A stretch of DNA of 64,000 nucleotides from Herbaspirillum rhizosphaerae. GTDB lineage: Bacteria > Pseudomonadota > Gammaproteobacteria > Burkholderiales > Burkholderiaceae_D. The notes under the pieces were generated by a model. That model searched no databases, was not told where the DNA came from, and was given only the letters and a program-made list of their open reading frames with translations. This document shows positions 26,390-34,540 of this stretch, in pieces; position 1 is the stretch's first letter; each line of letters begins with the position of its first letter. Where the stretch lies: NCBI RefSeq assembly GCF_001189965.1, contig NZ_LFLU01000015.1, positions 60,923 to 124,922 of the forward strand, read 5' to 3'. The position numbers and the translations under genes are program-made.

Positions 26390-26896
26390 ATGCTCGGATT
26401 AACCTCGCTCGGCATCATCCACACGGCCATCGCTCTGGTGGCCGTCGTCACCGCCCTGATCATCCTCGCACGCGAATACCGCATCCGTTACGCCACCGGG
26501 GCAGGACGACTGTATGTGCATGCCACCGTACTGACTTGCCTGACCTCGCTGGGCATCTTCCAGCACGGCGGTTTCGGCAAGCCGCATGTGCTTGCCATCA
26601 TCACGCTGATTACTTTGGGAATCGCGCAGGCCGCCATCAAGACCACCTGGTTCGGCCGCCGCAGCGCCTATGTGGAAATGGTGGCGTATTCGGCTACGGT
26701 ATTGTTTCACTTCATCCCGGCATTGACCGAGACGGGCACACGCCTGCCGGTCGGCGCGCCGCTTTTTGCGAACGCCGAAGATCCGCTGCTGAAGATGCTG
26801 ACCGGCGGGCTGGTGGTGTTGTTTCTGGCGGGAGCGACGCTGCAGGTGTTGTGGCTGGGGCGGCGGGAGACATCGATGCAGGTTCCGGCTGCATAG
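26390..26896 (+). CDS. Small multi-pass membrane protein of unknown function
   Basis: The 168-residue product starts at ATG 26390 behind a strong AAGGAG. Hydrophobic helices are visible at about 4-26, 44-60, 67-85, 98-112 and 133-153. Histidines occur near helix ends (HTAIAL, YVHAT, QHGGFGKPH). I do not recognise the family. It is not clearly part of the preceding operon, from which it is separated by 100 bases. Confidence 0.7.
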   Translation: MLGLTSLGIIHTAIALVAVVTALIILAREYRIRYATGAGRLYVHATVLTCLTSLGIFQHGGFGKPHVLAIITLITLGIAQAAIKTTWFGRRSAYVEMVAYSATVLFHFIPALTETGTRLPVGAPLFANAEDPLLKMLTGGLVVLFLAGATLQVLWLGRRETSMQVPAA

Positions 26897-26926
26897 CGGG
26901 CGCAGTGCCGGATCCTGCCGCTGCAA

Positions 26927-27217
26927 TCAAAGATGTCGGGAGACATCCATCAGATCGTGCAGTATCCGAACGATTGCAATCCCATAGGTCGTGACACGAA
27001 AATAGATCATGTGCCGCCCCACGCTTCGGCGACGATAACCGGGGCGAATATGGTCACATGCCGGCGCTGCCTGAGGCGCCTGTACCAACTCATCAAAGGC
27101 CGTCGTCATGATGTCCGTATAACGATTCGCTTGCTCGGCGCCCCACTTCATGCGGGTATAAGTCCATATCGCCTCCAGGTCACGCTCGGCGGCAGGCGCA
27201 AGGCGGTATTCAGCCAT
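26927..27217 (-). CDS. parE: ParE/RelE-superfamily toxin
   Basis: The 96-residue protein (MAEYRLAPAAERDLEAIWTY) has the ParE fold pattern. The N-terminal strand and PAAERDLEAIW helix are followed by a basic RPGYRRRSVGRHMIYFRV strand and the final VRILHDLMD. ATG 27217 overlaps the antitoxin stop by eight bases, which favours coupled translation; longer N-terminal versions overlap the antitoxin further and are unlikely. ParE toxins poison DNA gyrase. Confidence 0.88.
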   Translation of the reverse strand: MAEYRLAPAAERDLEAIWTYTRMKWGAEQANRYTDIMTTAFDELVQAPQAAPACDHIRPGYRRRSVGRHMIYFRVTTYGIAIVRILHDLMDVSRHL

Positions 27218-27455
27218 GCTTGGCTGACATTCTCTGCTTGAATGCGCCGACGTCGAATGGGCGGGGTTCCCCACTGGATTCGCCTTCGATCAGCGCGGCC
27301 CGGATAGCCTCAAGCTCGACACTGCGTTCCTGTTCACGTCGTATCAGATCACGGATGTATTCGCTGTCGTTTGTATAGTGGCCAGCGTCAATCTGTGCCT
27401 TGATCCAGCTATCCTGCTTGTCCGTCAACGTAATGGTTTTGCGCACGGTTCCCAT
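27210..27455 (-). CDS. parD: ParD-type antitoxin
   Basis: The 81-residue protein begins with a ribbon-helix-helix domain (MGTVRKTITLTDKQDSWIKAQI, then NDSEYIRDLIRREQER), and its C-terminal tail should wrap the toxin. Antitoxin first and toxin second with an overlap is the standard type II order. The dimer normally represses its own promoter. GGTGC motifs upstream (27480-27530) may be part of that operator, but I cannot define it. Confidence 0.88.
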   Translation of the reverse strand: MGTVRKTITLTDKQDSWIKAQIDAGHYTNDSEYIRDLIRREQERSVELEAIRAALIEGESSGEPRPFDVGAFKQRMSAKHG

Positions 27456-27583
27456 GAGGCAATCTCCCGGTAGGTATCAATGGTGCGACAAAAATCACAC
27501 TATTGGTGCATTATTGCGCACACTTGCCCAAAATGCCAGTTGCGGGCGTTGAAATTGTCGCTCGATGCATACGTTTTGGCAGA

Positions 27584-27620
27584 AGTTCGAACTATCAAGA
27601 ATTACCTGATAGTTCGAACT
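27584..27620. repeat. Perfect 14-bp inverted repeat made of two identical palindromes
   Basis: AGTTCGAACTATCA (27584-27597) and TGATAGTTCGAACT (27607-27620) are exact inverse copies around a 9-nt loop. Each arm contains AGTTCGAACT, itself a perfect palindrome, so the site is also two identical operators 27 bp apart. It lies between parD and the DUF3325 gene, and no T-tract follows on either strand. It could be a binding site for a dimeric regulator or a mobile-element end. Confidence 0.7.
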
Positions 27621-27645
27621 GGGAGACTCGCCTCAACCGTTAAAG

Positions 27646-28008
27646 TCAGGCTACTAATGCCGCGAGGGTAAGCAGGCCGGCCAGCCACACCGCTAGCTTC
27701 CCCGTACGCAGCACCGAGCGCGGCGCATAGCAAAGCTGCAGCACCAGCAGCAGGGCGGCGGCGGTCATGGCGCCTAGCCAGGTCACCGGGCCGATGCCCC
27801 AGCCGCTTTCCCGCACGCAGACGGCGAACGCGGCCGTCAATGCCAGCGTGCCGAGCCAGCGGCCGCGCTTGCGCAGCAGCGCGTCCGGTTCGGCGCCGCG
27901 GCCGTGGATGTCGGCGTAGTGGCGATCCATCGCCAGACTCAGCGCCACCCAGGCGCTATAGGCCAGCGCTAGCGTCGCCAGGAAGGGCAGGGGAATCAAA
28001 TTCGTCAT
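27646..28008 (-). CDS. DUF3325-family membrane protein
   Basis: The 120-residue protein has three or four hydrophobic helices and no soluble domain. ATG 28008 overlaps the stop of the PepSY gene by four bases (ATGA). Small DUF3325 proteins typically close a DUF3649-PepSY-DUF3325 set found beside siderophore receptors. Family assignment rests on this order and on the hydrophobic pattern. Confidence 0.7.
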   Translation of the reverse strand: MTNLIPLPFLATLALAYSAWVALSLAMDRHYADIHGRGAEPDALLRKRGRWLGTLALTAAFAVCVRESGWGIGPVTWLGAMTAAALLLVLQLCYAPRSVLRTGKLAVWLAGLLTLAALVA

Positions 28009-29651
28009 GCCGCCTCCTGCAATCCGGCGCGGTCGGCATCGTTGTTGGCGTCATCGCGCAACTGCGTTTTGCCAATCTTCTTTTCCGCTTTTTTCTTGCG
28101 TCCCAGATGCCATGCTGCAAACGCCAGACCGATGCCCAGCGCCAGCACGGTGAGGTCGAAACCGGCCACCGGCCATGGACCTTGCGCCATGAACAGCGTC
28201 ACGCCCAGATGCGACGAGGTGGTGAAAACATTCAGCACCGGGATGCCCATGAAGAGCAGGGCGCCGGTCCACAACTGCCATTGCCACATGCGGCGGTCGG
28301 GACGGATCTGCGCCAGCACGGCGGCGACGCCCCAGGCGAGGAAGAACAAATTCATCTCGGCGTCGGGACGTTTTTCCATCGCTACCGGCAACAGGCGGTT
28401 GGCCCAGAAGTAGGCTGCAAACGCAATCGGCAGACCGGCAATGGCGCCGATGTTGAGCGCTTCCACCAGGCGCAGGCCGAAGCCGATCTTGCCGCCTTGT
28501 GCCAGCTTCTTGGCGTAGCCCTGGCGCGTCTTTACCGCCCACAGCAGTGCGCCGGTCGCCACCATGGCGCAGCCAGACAGACCGCACAAGAAGAACAGCG
28601 CGCGCAGCAGCGGGTTGGCGAAGTGGCCGATGTGCAGGCCATAGAGCACGCCGCGCGTGGCGTTGGCGCCGCCCACATTTTCACCGTCGCTGCTCATGAG
28701 CGCGCCGGTGACGCCGTTGAACTGCATCGACGGCTGGATGTAGTTCAAGCCTTTTTCCTCGCGGCGGCGGATCTGGATGGTGGCGTTGGCGTCGCCCGGA
28801 TGGTTGATCGTGATGCCGACCGCAGGGATGCCGTTCCAATGCTGTTCGGCTTGCGCCAGCAACGGTTGCAGCGGCGTCAGCGGCGCCGCTTTGCCGGCCG
28901 GCTTGCCGTTCTTGGCGCTCGGGAAAACTTCGGCAAAGAAGCTGTCCTGGTCGCCCTTGTAGGCGGTCTGTATGCCCCACGGCATGTACAGGAACATCAA
29001 CGTCACCAGCCCGGTATAGGTGATCATCAGGTGGTAGGGCAGGGCCAGCACGGCGGTGGCGTTATGCGCGTCTAGCCAGGAGCGCTGGCCTTTCTTCGGA
29101 CGGAAGGTGAAGAAATCCTTGAAGATGCGCTTGTGCGTGATGACGCCGCTGACGATCGCCACCAGCATGAACATCGCGCAAAAGCCGACGATCCAGCGCG
29201 CCCACAGCGGCGGCATGTAATGCAGGTCGAAGTGCAGGCGATAGAGGAATTCGCCGCCGCGCGTTTCGCGCACGTCCGGCATTTTTTCACCGGTCAGGGG
29301 ATCGATGACTTCGCTGGTGAACTTGCCGCGCGTTTTCGGCGGCGCGTCCTTGGCCGGCGGGTTGATCCAGCCGATGCGCAAGGCCGTGCTGCGCTCCACC
29401 GGCAGCGTGATGAACCAGCGCGCAGCGTCGGGCGCCTTGCGTTGCAACGCGCTCAATGCCGTTTGCGCAGCCTGGTCGTTGGTCACAGCCGCGCTGTGCG
29501 AAGCATGCAGCTCGGGTTTCATCCACAGCGTGATCTCTTCGCGGAAATAAGACGCCGTACCGCCGCAGAACACCAGGAACAGCACCCAGCACACCAGCAG
29601 CCCGGCCCAGGTATGCAGCCATGCCATCGATTGGCGAAAACCTTCTCTCAT
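28005..29651 (-). CDS. PepSY-domain iron-uptake membrane protein (PiuB-like)
   Basis: Start ATG 29651 overlaps the preceding stop as ATGA and gives 548 residues. The first helix is HTWAGLLVCWVLFLVFCGG, as in PepSY-associated TM proteins. Periplasmic PepSY-like lobes follow, with further helices at FCAMFMLVAIVSGVITH, HLMITYTGLVTLMFLY and in the C-terminal third. The conserved HTW, HNATAVLALPYHLMI and HIGHFANPL histidines are typical and could hold haem or metal. The family is linked to ferric siderophore reduction in the inner membrane. A Fur-like box lies upstream of the operon. Confidence 0.85.
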   Translation of the reverse strand: MREGFRQSMAWLHTWAGLLVCWVLFLVFCGGTASYFREEITLWMKPELHASHSAAVTNDQAAQTALSALQRKAPDAARWFITLPVERSTALRIGWINPPAKDAPPKTRGKFTSEVIDPLTGEKMPDVRETRGGEFLYRLHFDLHYMPPLWARWIVGFCAMFMLVAIVSGVITHKRIFKDFFTFRPKKGQRSWLDAHNATAVLALPYHLMITYTGLVTLMFLYMPWGIQTAYKGDQDSFFAEVFPSAKNGKPAGKAAPLTPLQPLLAQAEQHWNGIPAVGITINHPGDANATIQIRRREEKGLNYIQPSMQFNGVTGALMSSDGENVGGANATRGVLYGLHIGHFANPLLRALFFLCGLSGCAMVATGALLWAVKTRQGYAKKLAQGGKIGFGLRLVEALNIGAIAGLPIAFAAYFWANRLLPVAMEKRPDAEMNLFFLAWGVAAVLAQIRPDRRMWQWQLWTGALLFMGIPVLNVFTTSSHLGVTLFMAQGPWPVAGFDLTVLALGIGLAFAAWHLGRKKKAEKKIGKTQLRDDANNDADRAGLQEAA

Positions 29652-29944
29652 GCCATGCTCCGCGGCGTCATCATCAACAGCGCAAGGCCGAGCAGCGCGC
29701 CCGGCAACACGATGCCGGCCCAGGCGCGCCACGCCGTGCGCGCGGCGAACACCCACAGCACCGCGCAGCAAAACACGATGAACGACGTCAGCGTGGCAGC
29801 GATCACCGCTTCGGCGGGCGCCATGGGCAGCGCAACGGCAAGCAGGGCGGCGGCGGTCGCGGCCAGCGCATAGCCGCCGGCGATGGCGGCCACGGCGCGC
29901 GAAGCGACGGCAAAGCGGTAACGTAGTGCGGGATTCAGGTTCAT
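29648..29944 (-). CDS. DUF3649-family membrane protein
   Basis: The 98-residue protein is hydrophobic, with three predicted helices (VAAIAGGYALAATAAALLAV, VIAATLTSFIVFCCAVLWVF, and a final LPGALLGLALLMM). It is the first gene of the three-gene iron-linked operon and overlaps the PepSY gene. DUF3649 proteins are annotated as iron-transport associated; their exact role is not established. Confidence 0.75.
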   Translation of the reverse strand: MNLNPALRYRFAVASRAVAAIAGGYALAATAAALLAVALPMAPAEAVIAATLTSFIVFCCAVLWVFAARTAWRAWAGIVLPGALLGLALLMMTPRSMA

Positions 29945-30061
29945 TGTTCAGTAGCGGGTAGGGCAGTCGGGCGGAGGGGCGCCGCCTGCTTGCGATCCGT
30001 GGAGCGGGACCGACGATGGGCAAGGGTTTGTATTGCCGGATAAGGGCGAAGAATTCACAGA

Positions 30062-30085
30062 TGATAACAATTCTTATTTCAATTG
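30062..30085 (-). promoter_or_regulatory. Fur-box-like sequence
   Basis: TGATAACAATTCTTATTTC resembles the common Fur-site form GATAATAATTCTTATTTGC and is embedded in a wider symmetry (GATGATAACAATT against AATTGTCATC). It is about 118 bases upstream of the DUF3649 start, a plausible position for iron repression of the operon. It might also affect the RpiR gene 134 bases to the right. Confidence 0.6.
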
Positions 30086-30218
30086 TCATCTTCCTCTGCC
30101 GGCAAGGCGCAATCCGGAAAGCTGTTCCTGGAACTAATGTTGCAGATTCCTGCTTTCCCGCAATTTGTGAAACAATGCAGCGTCACTCAATTTGCCGGCC
30201 TCCGGCGACGCCTTCACC

Positions 30219-31121
30219 ATGACGGATTCTTTAGTCGGCAACGCCGACACCCCCGCGACTTTCACCGAACTCGACGCCCTGATCCGCGCCAACTACGCCG
30301 ACATGCGTCCGCAGTTCCAGGCCGGCGCCGCTTTCCTGCTCGACAACCCCGGCGAAGTCGCGGTGTCGACCATGCGCGCCGTCGCCACGCGCGCCGGCGT
30401 GCAGCCGTCGACGCTGGTACGGCTGTCGCAATACCTCGGCTTTCCCGGCTGGGGCGAGCTGCGCGCGCTGTTTGTCGAACGCCTGGCCGTCACGCCCAAG
30501 GCCTACGCCTACAAGGCGCAGAGCCTGGTCAAGCGCAACAACAGCGACATCCTGATCGCGGAAATCTTCCAGGCTCAACGCGCCAACCTCGATGCTTCCG
30601 AACCGAAGAACGCCGACGAATTGCTGCGCGCCGCCAAGACGCTGACCAGGGCGCGGCACGTCCACATCGCGGGATTCCGCGCTGCGTATTCGGTGGCCTT
30701 CATGCTGGAGTACCTGTACCGACTGTTCCGCCCGAGCGTGACCCTGATCAAGGGCACCGCCGGCTCGCTGGCGATGGAATTGCGCGCCGTTGCGGCGCAG
30801 GACGCGACCATCGTGATCAGTTTTGCGCCTTATTCGATCGAAGCCGTGCAGGTCGCTGAAGCCGCCAAGCGCGCCGGCAGCAAACTGATCGCATTGACCG
30901 ATAGCGCCGTCGCGCCGGTGGCCTTGCAGGCCGATCACACCATCCTGTTTTCGCATGAGAGTCCCTCGTTTTTTCCTTCCATGGCGGCCGCCGTCGCCGT
31001 TGCTGAAAGCCTGATCGAGCTGGTGATCTCGCTCGACGACGACAAGGCGGTCAAACGGCTGGAAGATGCCGAAGCCGAGTTGTACCAGAGCGGCGCCTAT
31101 GTGAAGGCCGGCAGCAAGTAA
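30219..31121 (+). CDS. RpiR/MurR-family regulator with SIS domain
   Basis: ATG 30219 gives 300 residues; a TTG nine codons earlier is possible. Residues about 15-85 form the RpiR-type HTH (VSTMRAVATRAGVQPSTLVRLSQYLGFPGW). Residues about 130-255 are a sugar-isomerase SIS fold (HVHIAGFRAAYSVAF, then VISFAPYSIEAVQVAE). Such proteins usually sense phosphosugars, but RpiR members beside amino-acid genes also exist. The palindrome TGCAAC-N4-GTTGCA occurs just after this gene and again before the aminotransferase operon, so it may control that operon. Confidence 0.87.
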   Translation: MTDSLVGNADTPATFTELDALIRANYADMRPQFQAGAAFLLDNPGEVAVSTMRAVATRAGVQPSTLVRLSQYLGFPGWGELRALFVERLAVTPKAYAYKAQSLVKRNNSDILIAEIFQAQRANLDASEPKNADELLRAAKTLTRARHVHIAGFRAAYSVAFMLEYLYRLFRPSVTLIKGTAGSLAMELRAVAAQDATIVISFAPYSIEAVQVAEAAKRAGSKLIALTDSAVAPVALQADHTILFSHESPSFFPSMAAAVAVAESLIELVISLDDDKAVKRLEDAEAELYQSGAYVKAGSK

Positions 31122-31142
31122 TCTTCTCCGGCTGAGCAGTTC

Positions 31143-31158
31143 TGCAACAACTGTTGCA
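31143..31158. promoter_or_regulatory. Palindromic candidate operator, copy 1
   Basis: TGCAAC-AACT-GTTGCA is a perfect 6-bp inverted repeat with a 4-nt spacer, 21 bases after the RpiR stop. The same arms recur at 31411-31426. One isolated GTTGCA half-site is also seen near 30139, upstream of the RpiR gene. Confidence 0.5.
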
Positions 31159-31188
31159 CCGCTGGACCTTCCCCATTTCCTTCTTGCT

Positions 31189-31278
31189 GTCGTCCCGGCG
31201 CACGCCGGGACCCAGTGGCGTTCGTCGCCCTTCCTGTGCTTCGTCAAGCCGCTGGATCCCGGCGTGCACCGGGATGAT
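31189..31278. repeat. Inverted pair of REP-like elements
   Basis: Copy one (31189-31220, plus) has stem GTCCCGGC-GCAC-GCCGGGAC and CCAG flank. Copy two (31250-31278, minus) has ATCCCGG paired to CCGGGAT. They sit inside the 379-base gap (31122-31500) between the RpiR gene and the aminotransferase gene, flanked by the two operator-like palindromes. No gene is supported in this gap. Confidence 0.75.
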
Positions 31279-31410
31279 AGCGAAGGAGGGCGCCGCTTTC
31301 AGCCGGCGAGCGCATCGCATTTCGGTATGTCAAAAGGAAACATTGCGGCCCGTCCGATTTGGTGCGTGCATCTGTCGCAATGCACCAAAAAATGCATTGT
31401 AAAATATTTA

Positions 31411-31426
31411 TGCAACAAACGTTGCA
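31411..31426. promoter_or_regulatory. Palindromic candidate operator, copy 2
   Basis: TGCAAC-AAAC-GTTGCA lies 75 bases before the aminotransferase ATG, within an AT-rich stretch (31390-31450) that probably holds the promoter. The arms are identical to copy 1. Likely bound by the adjacent RpiR-family regulator, an inference from shared symmetry and proximity. Confidence 0.55.
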
Positions 31427-31500
31427 AAAGTATTTTTTCCAATTTATAGTTGGCCCAACCTGAATTCCAGTACATCGAATTTTTGCCTGAGGCCAGCTTC

Positions 31501-32823
31501 ATGACACATGTTTTTCATCGCTATCCCAAACAAACCTTGCCCGTCGCCAAAGCCGGCATCGGCATGGAGCTCATCGACAGCAACGGCAAGCGCTACATCG
31601 ACGCCTGCGGCGGCGCCGCCGTATCCTGCCTCGGCCACGGTCATCCGCGCGTGATCGAAGCGATCCGCAAGCAGATCAATGAACTGGCCTACGCGCACAC
31701 TTCGTTCTTCACCACCGAAGTCGTCGAAGAGCTGGCCGACAACCTCAGCGCGTCGGCACCCGGCGATCTCAATCACGTCTACTTCCTGTCGGGCGGTTCG
31801 GAAGCCATCGAAGCTGCGCTCAAACTGGCGCGCCAATACCACGTGGAAACCGGGCAAAAGAGCCGGCGTCATTTCATCGCACGCCGCCAGAGCTATCACG
31901 GCAACACGCTCGGCGCGCTGGCCATCGGCGGCAATGCCTGGCGTCGTGAGATGTTCCTGCCGCTACTGGTGCCGTCGCATCACGTCGCGCCTTGCTATGC
32001 CTATCGCGATCAGCTGAGTGGCGAATCGGATGCGCACTACGTGCAACGCCTGGCCGACGAACTGGAAGCGAAAATCCTCGAACTCGGCGCCGATCAGGTC
32101 GCGGCCTTCGTTGCAGAAACCGTGGTCGGCGCCACCGCCGGCGCAGTGCCGCCGGTCGGCGATTACTTCAAGAAAATCCGCGCCGTCTGCGACAAATACG
32201 GCGTGCTGCTGATTCTCGATGAAGTCATGTCCGGCATGGGCCGCACCGGTTATCTGTACGCCTGCGAAGAAGACGGCGTCGCGCCCGACATCCTGGTCAT
32301 CGCCAAGGGTCTCGGCGCCGGCTATCAGCCCATCGGCGCGATGATTTCCAGCGATCGCATCTACAACGCCGTGGTCGGCGGCAGCGGTTTCTTCCAGCAC
32401 GGCCACACCTACATCGGCCATGCCACCGCCTGCGCCGCCGCGCTCGCGGTGCAAAAGACGATCCGGGAAGACCAGTTGCTGCCGAATGTGCAGGCGCGCG
32501 GCGAGCAATTGCGCGCCGCGCTGCGCAGCGCCTTCGCCAATCATCCGAACGTCGGCGACGTCCGCGGCCGCGGCCTGTTCGTCGGCGTCGAACTGGTGGC
32601 CGACCGCGACAGCAAGCAGCCGCTCGATCCGGCCAAGCGTACGCATAGCCGCGTCAAGAGCGAAGCCATGGCGCGCGGCCTGCTGGTCTATCCGATGGGC
32701 GGCACGGTCGACGGCCGCCAGGGCGATCACATCCTGATCGCGCCGCCTTTTATCTGCACCGCCACCGACATCGATCGCATCGTCGAACGGCTCGCGCCGG
32801 CAATCGACGCCGCACTGGCTTGA
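31501..32823 (+). CDS. Class III PLP-dependent aminotransferase
   Basis: ATG 31501 gives 440 residues; a TTG 17 codons upstream is possible. Fold-type I class III features are present: SGGSEAIEAALKLARQY, SYHGNT, DEVMSGMGRTG and the PLP lysine Lys269 in VIAKGLGAGYQPIGA. Such enzymes transaminate omega-amino acids, ornithine, diamines or related amines. As the first gene of an operon with a glutamate/aspartate-type importer, it may use an imported amine or amino acid. Substrate is not predictable from the sequence. Confidence 0.9.
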   Translation: MTHVFHRYPKQTLPVAKAGIGMELIDSNGKRYIDACGGAAVSCLGHGHPRVIEAIRKQINELAYAHTSFFTTEVVEELADNLSASAPGDLNHVYFLSGGSEAIEAALKLARQYHVETGQKSRRHFIARRQSYHGNTLGALAIGGNAWRREMFLPLLVPSHHVAPCYAYRDQLSGESDAHYVQRLADELEAKILELGADQVAAFVAETVVGATAGAVPPVGDYFKKIRAVCDKYGVLLILDEVMSGMGRTGYLYACEEDGVAPDILVIAKGLGAGYQPIGAMISSDRIYNAVVGGSGFFQHGHTYIGHATACAAALAVQKTIREDQLLPNVQARGEQLRAALRSAFANHPNVGDVRGRGLFVGVELVADRDSKQPLDPAKRTHSRVKSEAMARGLLVYPMGGTVDGRQGDHILIAPPFICTATDIDRIVERLAPAIDAALA

Positions 32824-32870
32824 CTCGACCCCTACGCAGCACCAACTCATACATCAGGAGAGGAAACGAC

Positions 32871-33776
32871 ATGAAACGATTCACCCTACCACTGCTTGCA
32901 CTGCTATCCGCATTGGCCGGATTCAATATCGCCAACGCCGCCGACGCCGGCCTCGGCCCGACGCTGCAAAAGATCAAGGAAGGCAACGTCATTGCCATCG
33001 GCCATCGCACCAGCTCGATTCCGTTCTCCTACTACGATGAAAACCAGAAGGTCGTTGGCTACTCGCAAGACCTCTGCAACAAGGTCATCGACAGCGTCAA
33101 GGCGAAGCTGAACATGCCGAATCTGGAAGTACGCATGATCCCGGTGACCTCGCAAAACCGCACGCCGCTGCTGCAAAACGGCACCATCGATCTGGAATGC
33201 GGCGTCACCAGCAACCTCAAGGATCGCTGGCAGCAAGTCTCCTTCAACACCACCTTCTTCGTCGCCAGCAGCCGCATCCTCACGCGCAAGGACAGCGGCA
33301 TCAAGGATTTCCCCGACCTGGCCAACAAGGCCGTCGTGACGAATGCCGGCACCACCTCGGAACGTTTGTTGCGCACCCTCAATGAGCGCCGCAAGATGAA
33401 CATGCAGATCCAGAGCGCGAAGGATTACGGCGAAGCCTTCCTGATCCTGCAATCGGGCCGCGTGGCCGCCTATGTGATGGACGATATCCTGCTGGCCGGC
33501 GCGCGCACTACCGCGCAAAAGCCCAACGACTGGCTGCTGACCGGCACGCCCTTCGGCGCCGAACCCTACGGCTTCATGGTGCGCAAGGACGATCCGCAAT
33601 TCAAGCAACTGGTCGACGGCACGCTGAGCGGCCTGATGAAGAGCGGCGAGATCAACCGCATGTACGCCAAGTGGTTCACCTTCCCGATTCCGCCGAAGAA
33701 CATCAGCTTCAACTTCCCGATGCCGGAAGACGTGAAGAAGCTCTATGCGAATCCCAGCGACAAACCGATGGATTAA
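32871..33776 (+). CDS. gltI: Amino-acid ABC transporter substrate-binding protein, GltI-like
   Basis: The 301-residue protein starts at ATG 32871 behind CAGGAGAGG. A Sec signal peptide ends near residue 23 (NIANAADA). It is a family 3 binding protein of GltI length. Diagnostic segments include FSYYDENQKVVGYSQDLC, ECGVTSNLKDRW and the C-terminal YAKWFTFPIPPKNI. GltI relatives bind glutamate and aspartate. A long hairpin overlaps its stop codon. Confidence 0.9.
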   Translation: MKRFTLPLLALLSALAGFNIANAADAGLGPTLQKIKEGNVIAIGHRTSSIPFSYYDENQKVVGYSQDLCNKVIDSVKAKLNMPNLEVRMIPVTSQNRTPLLQNGTIDLECGVTSNLKDRWQQVSFNTTFFVASSRILTRKDSGIKDFPDLANKAVVTNAGTTSERLLRTLNERRKMNMQIQSAKDYGEAFLILQSGRVAAYVMDDILLAGARTTAQKPNDWLLTGTPFGAEPYGFMVRKDDPQFKQLVDGTLSGLMKSGEINRMYAKWFTFPIPPKNISFNFPMPEDVKKLYANPSDKPMD

Positions 33777-33916
33777 ACCTGCTTACGATCTTACTGCGAG
33801 GCCATGATCCGGCGTCGGGCGGTGCTCGGAATCCTCATGTACTAAAGTACACTCCGGTTCCTCCGCTCCGTCCGCCACCGGCTGATGGCCTCTCGCTACA
33901 GATCGTAAACAGGTTT
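33775..33916. repeat. 142-nt long inverted repeat (large hairpin)
   Basis: The left arm begins in the GltI stop codon, and the right arm ends 22 bases before the next ATG. The outer 17 bases (AAACCTGCTTACGATCT) pair 16 of 17 with the far end. The middle pairs imperfectly through AGGCCAT and CCGG blocks. The apex is GTAC-TAAA-GTAC at 33839-33850. Nearly the whole intercistronic gap is one fold. It has no T-tract, so it is more likely an RNA processing or stability element, or a small non-autonomous repeat, than a terminator. Confidence 0.8.
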
Positions 33917-33937
33917 CAAAAAATTTGGAGCAATCAC

Positions 33938-34507
33938 ATGACGCAATCACGCCTGCCCGCCTTCGACGCAGCCCACGCCACGCCTGACCAGAAAGCGCTG
34001 CTCGACGATATCCTGTCCGGCCCGCGCGGCAATCTCAACGGGCCGTTCGTGAGCTGGATCCACAGCCCGGAGCTGGGCCAGCTGGCGCAGAAGCTGGGCG
34101 CTTACTGCCGCTACGACACCGGCCTGCCGCTGCGCTTGTCCGAGCTGGCTATCCTGGCGACGGCACGCGAATGGCAGTCGCAGGCGGAGTGGTACATCCA
34201 TCTGCCGATTGCGGTCGAGGCGGGTTTGTCGGCGACGGCGGCGGAGCAGATCCGTCTCGGGCAGACGCCGGTGTTTGAACAGGAAGACGAGCGCGTGGTC
34301 TGGTCTTTCGCCACCGAGCTGTATCACGGCAAGCGAGTTACCGATGCGACCTATGCGCGCGCGGTGGAATTGTTCGGCCTCAAGGTGGTGGTCAACCTGA
34401 TCGGCCTGCTCGGTTATTACGCACTGGTGGCGATGACGCTCAATGTGTTCGGCATGCGCGCCGAGGGACAGGCCTCGCTGCCTTTCCCCGAGCCGCCGCC
34501 GGCCTGA
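33938..34507 (+). CDS. Carboxymuconolactone decarboxylase (AhpD-like) family protein
   Basis: The 189-residue protein starts at ATG 33938 with TTTGGAG upstream. It has the CMD helical pattern (LSELAILATAREWQSQAEWYIHLPIAVEAGL) but no CxxC, so AhpD-type disulfide chemistry is unlikely. The Glu and His in QSQAEWYIH are the usual conserved residues. It sits between the binding protein and the permeases, so it probably acts on the imported compound or a product. The reaction is unknown. Confidence 0.8.
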   Translation: MTQSRLPAFDAAHATPDQKALLDDILSGPRGNLNGPFVSWIHSPELGQLAQKLGAYCRYDTGLPLRLSELAILATAREWQSQAEWYIHLPIAVEAGLSATAAEQIRLGQTPVFEQEDERVVWSFATELYHGKRVTDATYARAVELFGLKVVVNLIGLLGYYALVAMTLNVFGMRAEGQASLPFPEPPPA

Positions 34508-34540
34508 TTACCTGATCTTCCGAGAAGCCGAGAAAACATC

